This document shows positions 4,667 through 7,171 of a DNA stretch of 7,171 bases, piece after piece; the stretch's first letter is position 1, and every line of letters begins with the position of its first letter. Both the position numbers and the translations under genes were made by a program. Under the pieces are notes generated by a model. It was given only the letters and a program-made list of their open reading frames with translations, did not search any database and was not told the DNA's origin. The stretch is from Candidatus Aenigmatarchaeota archaeon (GTDB lineage Archaea; Aenigmatarchaeota; Aenigmatarchaeia; QMZP01), in assembly GCA_016202725.1 (NCBI GenBank), contig JACQOD010000061.1, positions 1 through 7,171 on the forward strand, given 5' to 3'.

Positions 4667-5617
4667 TCAGCGCCGCCGGGCGTAGAGGAACAGCCCGATC
4701 AGGATGAGCGGGAGGAGGACGGCCCACGCCGGGATTTCCCAGGGCGCCGCGCGCGGGGGCAGGGCTGGCGGCCCGGCAGGCTCCTTGGAGAAATCCACCG
4801 CTGCCTCGGTCACGGTTTCCCCGGTCAGGTAGGAGGCGTGCGCCCGGACGACGTAGGCCGAGGCAGGCAGCTGCGCGCGGGGGATGGCGGCCACGAAGCG
4901 CGCGAGCCCGTCGGGCTGCACGTAGCCGCGCTCAGACTGGGCGGTCGCCACCAGCTTCCCTTCGGCGTCATAGAGACCGATGGCGTCTGCCTGCGAGGCC
5001 AGGGTGACGGTCCCCGTGTTGTGGAAGTAGATGTTCAGGTTGAGGGCGTCCCGCGTCCCCCCGCCGGGCGTGATGTCCAGTATCCTCCCCTGGCGGAGCG
5101 AGGGCCCGGGAACGCGGAAGAGCAGGGTGGGCGACACGACCGCGACGATCGTGGCCGCGCTGCTGCCCCCCGGGGGGACGGAGGGTGTGGGGAGGAGCAT
5201 GACCGTATGCACCCCCGGCTCTGCATCAGCAGGGACCCGGAGGAGGAAGTTCAGGGGGCGGAAGCCCTTCCCCGCCAGCTGCTCGACCTCCTCGCTGGCG
5301 GGGTGGAGGAGGACCGGGTTCTCGAAGAACGATACCCAGGGGGAGGCGTCCTGCTCGGAGTAGTTCGGGAGGAGGTGCTGGTATTCCGGGCGGCTGAAGA
5401 AGTTCGTGGTCCCCCGTATCGCTTCCAGGCGGACGAGGAGGGGATCGGGGGAGCTGGTCACCAGGTAGAAGGTGCCTATCCGCGAGGTTCCCGGAAGGAT
5501 TTCCCCCAGGTCCACCACGACGGGGGAAACCCCGACCTGGTACTGCCGCTGCGCCCCCGCGCCGGGCAGGAGGAGGGATGCCAGGAGAAGGAAGGGCAGG
5601 AGCCCGCGCAGGTCCAT
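4667..5617 (-). CDS. Secreted, C-terminally membrane-anchored Ig-like surface protein
   Basis: The 316-residue protein has a clear Sec signal peptide (hydrophobic 5-19, AGA at 20-22, likely cleavage before Q23). Residues 27-170 form a beta-rich region resembling the N-terminal domain of WxL/DUF916-like and other bacterial or archaeal extracellular Ig-like proteins: VSPVVVDLGEILPG (30-43), GTFYLVTSS, then NFLLRVPADAEPGVHTVML (123-141). A second Ig-like region spans about 175-277 (NIYFHNTGTVTL, VQPDGLARF, YVVRAHASY). A Pro-rich spacer (279-294) precedes a C-terminal membrane helix (295-312) and an ARRR stop-transfer end. The topology is therefore outside with a C-terminal anchor. The ATG at 5617 is supported by a TATA-like box about 26 nt upstream (leaderless). 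It converges with the CARDB gene and runs in the same direction as the gene at 5983, but has its own promoter. I do not recognise a named family; the function is likely structural or adhesive. Confidence 0.82.
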   Translation of the reverse strand: MDLRGLLPFLLLASLLLPGAGAQRQYQVGVSPVVVDLGEILPGTSRIGTFYLVTSSPDPLLVRLEAIRGTTNFFSRPEYQHLLPNYSEQDASPWVSFFENPVLLHPASEEVEQLAGKGFRPLNFLLRVPADAEPGVHTVMLLPTPSVPPGGSSAATIVAVVSPTLLFRVPGPSLRQGRILDITPGGGTRDALNLNIYFHNTGTVTLASQADAIGLYDAEGKLVATAQSERGYVQPDGLARFVAAIPRAQLPASAYVVRAHASYLTGETVTEAAVDFSKEPAGPPALPPRAAPWEIPAWAVLLPLILIGLFLYARRR

Positions 5618-5639
5618 GCCAAGGTATTGGCGGCGAAGG

Positions 5640-5646
5640 CATAAAT
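5640..5646 (-). promoter_or_regulatory. Archaeal TATA-like box for the Ig-like surface gene
   Basis: The minus strand reads ATTTATG, centred about 26 nt upstream of the ATG at 5617. The spacing matches the other leaderless genes in this window, though the box is less close to consensus than those at 618 and 1055. Confidence 0.5.
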
Positions 5647-5731
5647 GGGTGGGGAGGTGGTTGCAGAAGTGGGTCCTTTGGCCTTCGTGTAGGTGTGTAG
5701 CTCAAAAATGCCCTTTCTGTCGCAACGTTTC

Positions 5732-5750
5732 GAGTTCTTGGCAGGAACTC
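5732..5750. other. Stem-loop with 6-bp arms in the intergenic region
   Basis: GAGTTC (5732-5737) and GAACTC (5745-5750) flank a 7-nt loop. It lies about 115 nt upstream of the start at 5617. It is an operator-like or RNA hairpin candidate with no further support. Confidence 0.3.
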
Positions 5751-5855
5751 CATCAAACCCAGAATATCTCGCCAACAAGCCTCCTCGCCGACTGTATCTA
5801 CTCGCCCATCGCACAAGAATGCAGCGCCTCTTTCTTTAGTTCTCCGTTTTTTCTG

Positions 5856-5867
5856 TAAAAAAGAAAT
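5856..5867 (-). terminator. T-run terminator candidate for the leftward gene at 5983
   Basis: The minus strand reads a pyrimidine tract containing six consecutive T residues (complement of A6 at 5857-5862), about 120 nt past the stop at 5983-5985. It separates this transcript from the next leftward gene, which has its own TATA box. An adjacent plus-strand T6 (5847-5852) makes the site symmetrical. Confidence 0.45.
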
Positions 5868-5982
5868 CACCACTCTGCGACCAACCGGGTTTTCCGCGCT
5901 CTGCGTGCAAATCCCTGAAGAAATGTCGATGTCTATCGCTTACCGTAGGTGAGTAGATGCCGCCGGCTACACCCCTACCGAA

Positions 5983-7171
5983 CTACCCGCCCTTCAGCTT
6001 CTTGTCCAGAGCATGCAGCCGCTCCTCGCTGCTCTTCTTGAGCTCCTGGTAGGCCGCGGGGGTGATGGTGCCGTCCTTGACCTCGCTCTCCAGCAAGCGG
6101 AGCATGCGGCTCACCTTGTCCTTCTCCTGCAGGACCATCTCCTGCTCGACGCGCCAGTCAGGGCCTTCCTTCTTGCGCGCGAGCTTGGGCCTGGACAGGG
6201 GGAGCTTGCGGCCGCGCTTGACGTAGACGAACAGGACGGCGTTGACCGCGGCGAGGATGCCGATGGCCAGGGCGATCTGCCAGAGGGGGGTGACCTGGGC
6301 CTCCAGCTTGTACTTGAACTCCGCAGCAGCAAGCAGGGCCCTTGCCGTGCGGAGCAGGTTGTGAGCCGTGACCGCCTGCTCCGTGGTCGTGTCGAAGCGG
6401 CTCTCCTGCAGGGCCGACTCCGCGGAGGCGAGGTGGGTGCGGATCTGCTCGATGAGGATCCAGACCTGGCTTACTTCCTTGCCGATCTGCTCGGCCTGGG
6501 AGGCGTCCTGCTCCAGGGCGCGGAGACTCTCCTTCAGGGAGGTGATCTCCGCGGCCAGGAGGTCGTACTGGGACGTGAAGACCGTGAAGGGGATGGAACG
6601 GGAGTCCCGGGCCTTGCTGGTCAGGGCGGCGAGGGTGAGATCGTAGGTCTTGGCGTCCGCGTCCGCGGGCACGGCAAAGTCGATGACGAAGGTCCCCGAA
6701 GCCCCCGGGCCCAGGCGCTCGATGGCGGCGGGGGAGATGGTGAACCAGGGGGTGGGGATGCCGGTCAGCAGGAGCTGGATGTCCTCCAGGGTGGCGGTCC
6801 CGTTGTTGGTCACCTGGACAGAATGGAAGTCGGTCCAGCCCCGCACGATCTTGATGTCCTGCGGGACCTGGGTGATGAGGAGTTGGTAAGCGTCAGCCTC
6901 GCGTTCGAGGACGATGCCGCCTCCTCCGCCTCCGGCAGCACCGCCTCCGCCACCCGATACCGACGGCCCGGGGGGAGTCGGGGGGGAGGTCGCCTGGATG
7001 ATCTCGAAGGTGGCGTTGGCGGTCACCGCGGGGATCACCGTGGAATAGGTCACCTTGGCGTTCAGCAGGGCCAGCCCCAGGGACTGGGAGGAGAAGATGA
7101 AGGCGCTGCGCTGGGCGGTCGTGTTGGCGTTCGCGCGCGCGAGCGCGGTGAAGGAGGTGTAGGTCCAGGTC
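5983..7171 (-). CDS. Large surface protein, 3' part: NEW3-like domain, coiled coil, one TM, cytoplasmic tail
   Basis: The frame is open to the right edge, so the true start lies outside; 395 residues are visible (numbered from the edge). A GTG at 7053 exists but is internal: the 39 codons before it read as normal protein. Residues 1-65 are beta-rich, followed by a Pro/Gly linker with runs of five and six Gly (73-85). About 105-200 resembles the NPCBM-associated NEW3 domain: VQVTNNGTATLEDIQLLL, then LGPGASGTFVIDFAVPADA. Residues 200-290 form long charged and Ala/Leu-rich helices, probably coiled coil. One membrane helix (294-317) is followed by KRGRK, placing the last 78 residues inside. The tail has helices and ends with a SHOCT-like segment (LLESEVKDGTITPAAYQELKK, roughly 359-379). 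The role is probably an envelope stalk or adhesin with a cytoplasmic contact; partners are unknown. Confidence 0.82.
   Translation of the reverse strand, partial: TWTYTSFTALARANANTTAQRSAFIFSSQSLGLALLNAKVTYSTVIPAVTANATFEIIQATSPPTPPGPSVSGGGGGAAGGGGGGIVLEREADAYQLLITQVPQDIKIVRGWTDFHSVQVTNNGTATLEDIQLLLTGIPTPWFTISPAAIERLGPGASGTFVIDFAVPADADAKTYDLTLAALTSKARDSRSIPFTVFTSQYDLLAAEITSLKESLRALEQDASQAEQIGKEVSQVWILIEQIRTHLASAESALQESRFDTTTEQAVTAHNLLRTARALLAAAEFKYKLEAQVTPLWQIALAIGILAAVNAVLFVYVKRGRKLPLSRPKLARKKEGPDWRVEQEMVLQEKDKVSRMLRLLESEVKDGTITPAAYQELKKSSEERLHALDKKLKGG

Larger units (their letters stand above)
5618..5982. other. 365-nt A/T-richer intergenic region between two leftward surface genes
   Basis: Composition is visibly lower in GC than the flanking genes, especially 5690-5940. 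It holds the promoter of the downstream gene (5640-5646), a 6-bp stem-loop at 5732-5750, and adjacent T6 and A6 runs (5847-5852, 5857-5862). Overlapping reading frames on both strands give no recognisable protein, and no tRNA fold was seen. It may carry an untranslated RNA or the remains of foreign DNA, or simply regulatory sequence. Confidence 0.5.

Noticed and set aside
4544..5644. Long plus-strand ORF opposite the Ig-like surface gene
   Set aside because: It is the antisense shadow of a gene with a signal peptide, Ig-like strands and C-terminal anchor; its own translation is Gly/Arg/Glu-rich low complexity.
5226..5873. Minus-strand 215-residue ORF spanning the intergenic region and the start of the Ig-like gene
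   Set aside because: Most of it is an out-of-frame Pro-rich shadow, and the upstream part shows no recognisable motif.
5981..5991. AACTACCCGCC also occurs at 3331-3341, next to the 20-bp palindrome
   Set aside because: Shared 11-mers are expected by chance in a GC-rich window of this size, and here the site is simply the last codons and stop of the gene at 5983.

Overview
The window most likely comes from a GC-rich archaeon, and a DPANN-type lineage is the best guess from protein style; no rRNA or other marker gene settles this. The archaeal evidence is direct. Three genes (starts at 492, 648 and 5617) have an A/T-rich TATA box about 25 nt upstream of the start codon, which is the spacing expected for leaderless archaeal transcripts. 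A fourth box precedes scpA. The surface proteins also look archaeal: a class III (pilin-like) signal segment, dense N-glycosylation sequons, CARDB and NEW3-type Ig-like domains, and Cys-rich modules of a style I associate with DPANN genomes.

Layout, left to right. Positions 1-89 hold one copy of a dispersed repeat at the window edge. A Mth938-like (DUF498) protein runs leftward (151-492), divergent from a small pilin-like Cys-rich membrane protein (648-950). A two-gene operon, scpA-scpB (1117-3281), follows. It encodes the kleisin and winged-helix partners of an SMC complex, and each has an unusually long Ala/Pro-rich tail. A 365-nt gap (3282-3646) carries two perfect or near-perfect palindromes and possibly the remnant of an insertion-sequence end. 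Next is a membrane-anchored Cys-rich/CARDB surface protein (3647-4456), then a second, oppositely oriented copy of the edge repeat (4518-4603). Two leftward genes close the window: a secreted, C-terminally anchored Ig-like protein (4667-5617), and, after another 365-nt gap, the 3' part of a large surface protein with a NEW3-like domain, a coiled coil, one membrane segment and a cytoplasmic tail (5983 to the right edge).

Functionally there are two themes: chromosome organisation (ScpAB, with no smc gene in view) and an envelope set of four membrane-anchored extracellular proteins. The envelope genes share topology and fold style but are not one operon. The strongest signal not explained by genes is the repeat pair at 1-89 and 4518-4603. 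It is in inverted orientation, has 15- and 16-nt identical blocks and a 3-nt indel, and each copy begins about 61 nt after the stop codon of the gene upstream of it. I see no complete mobile element, CRISPR array, tRNA or rRNA, and no clear new defence or biosynthetic system.
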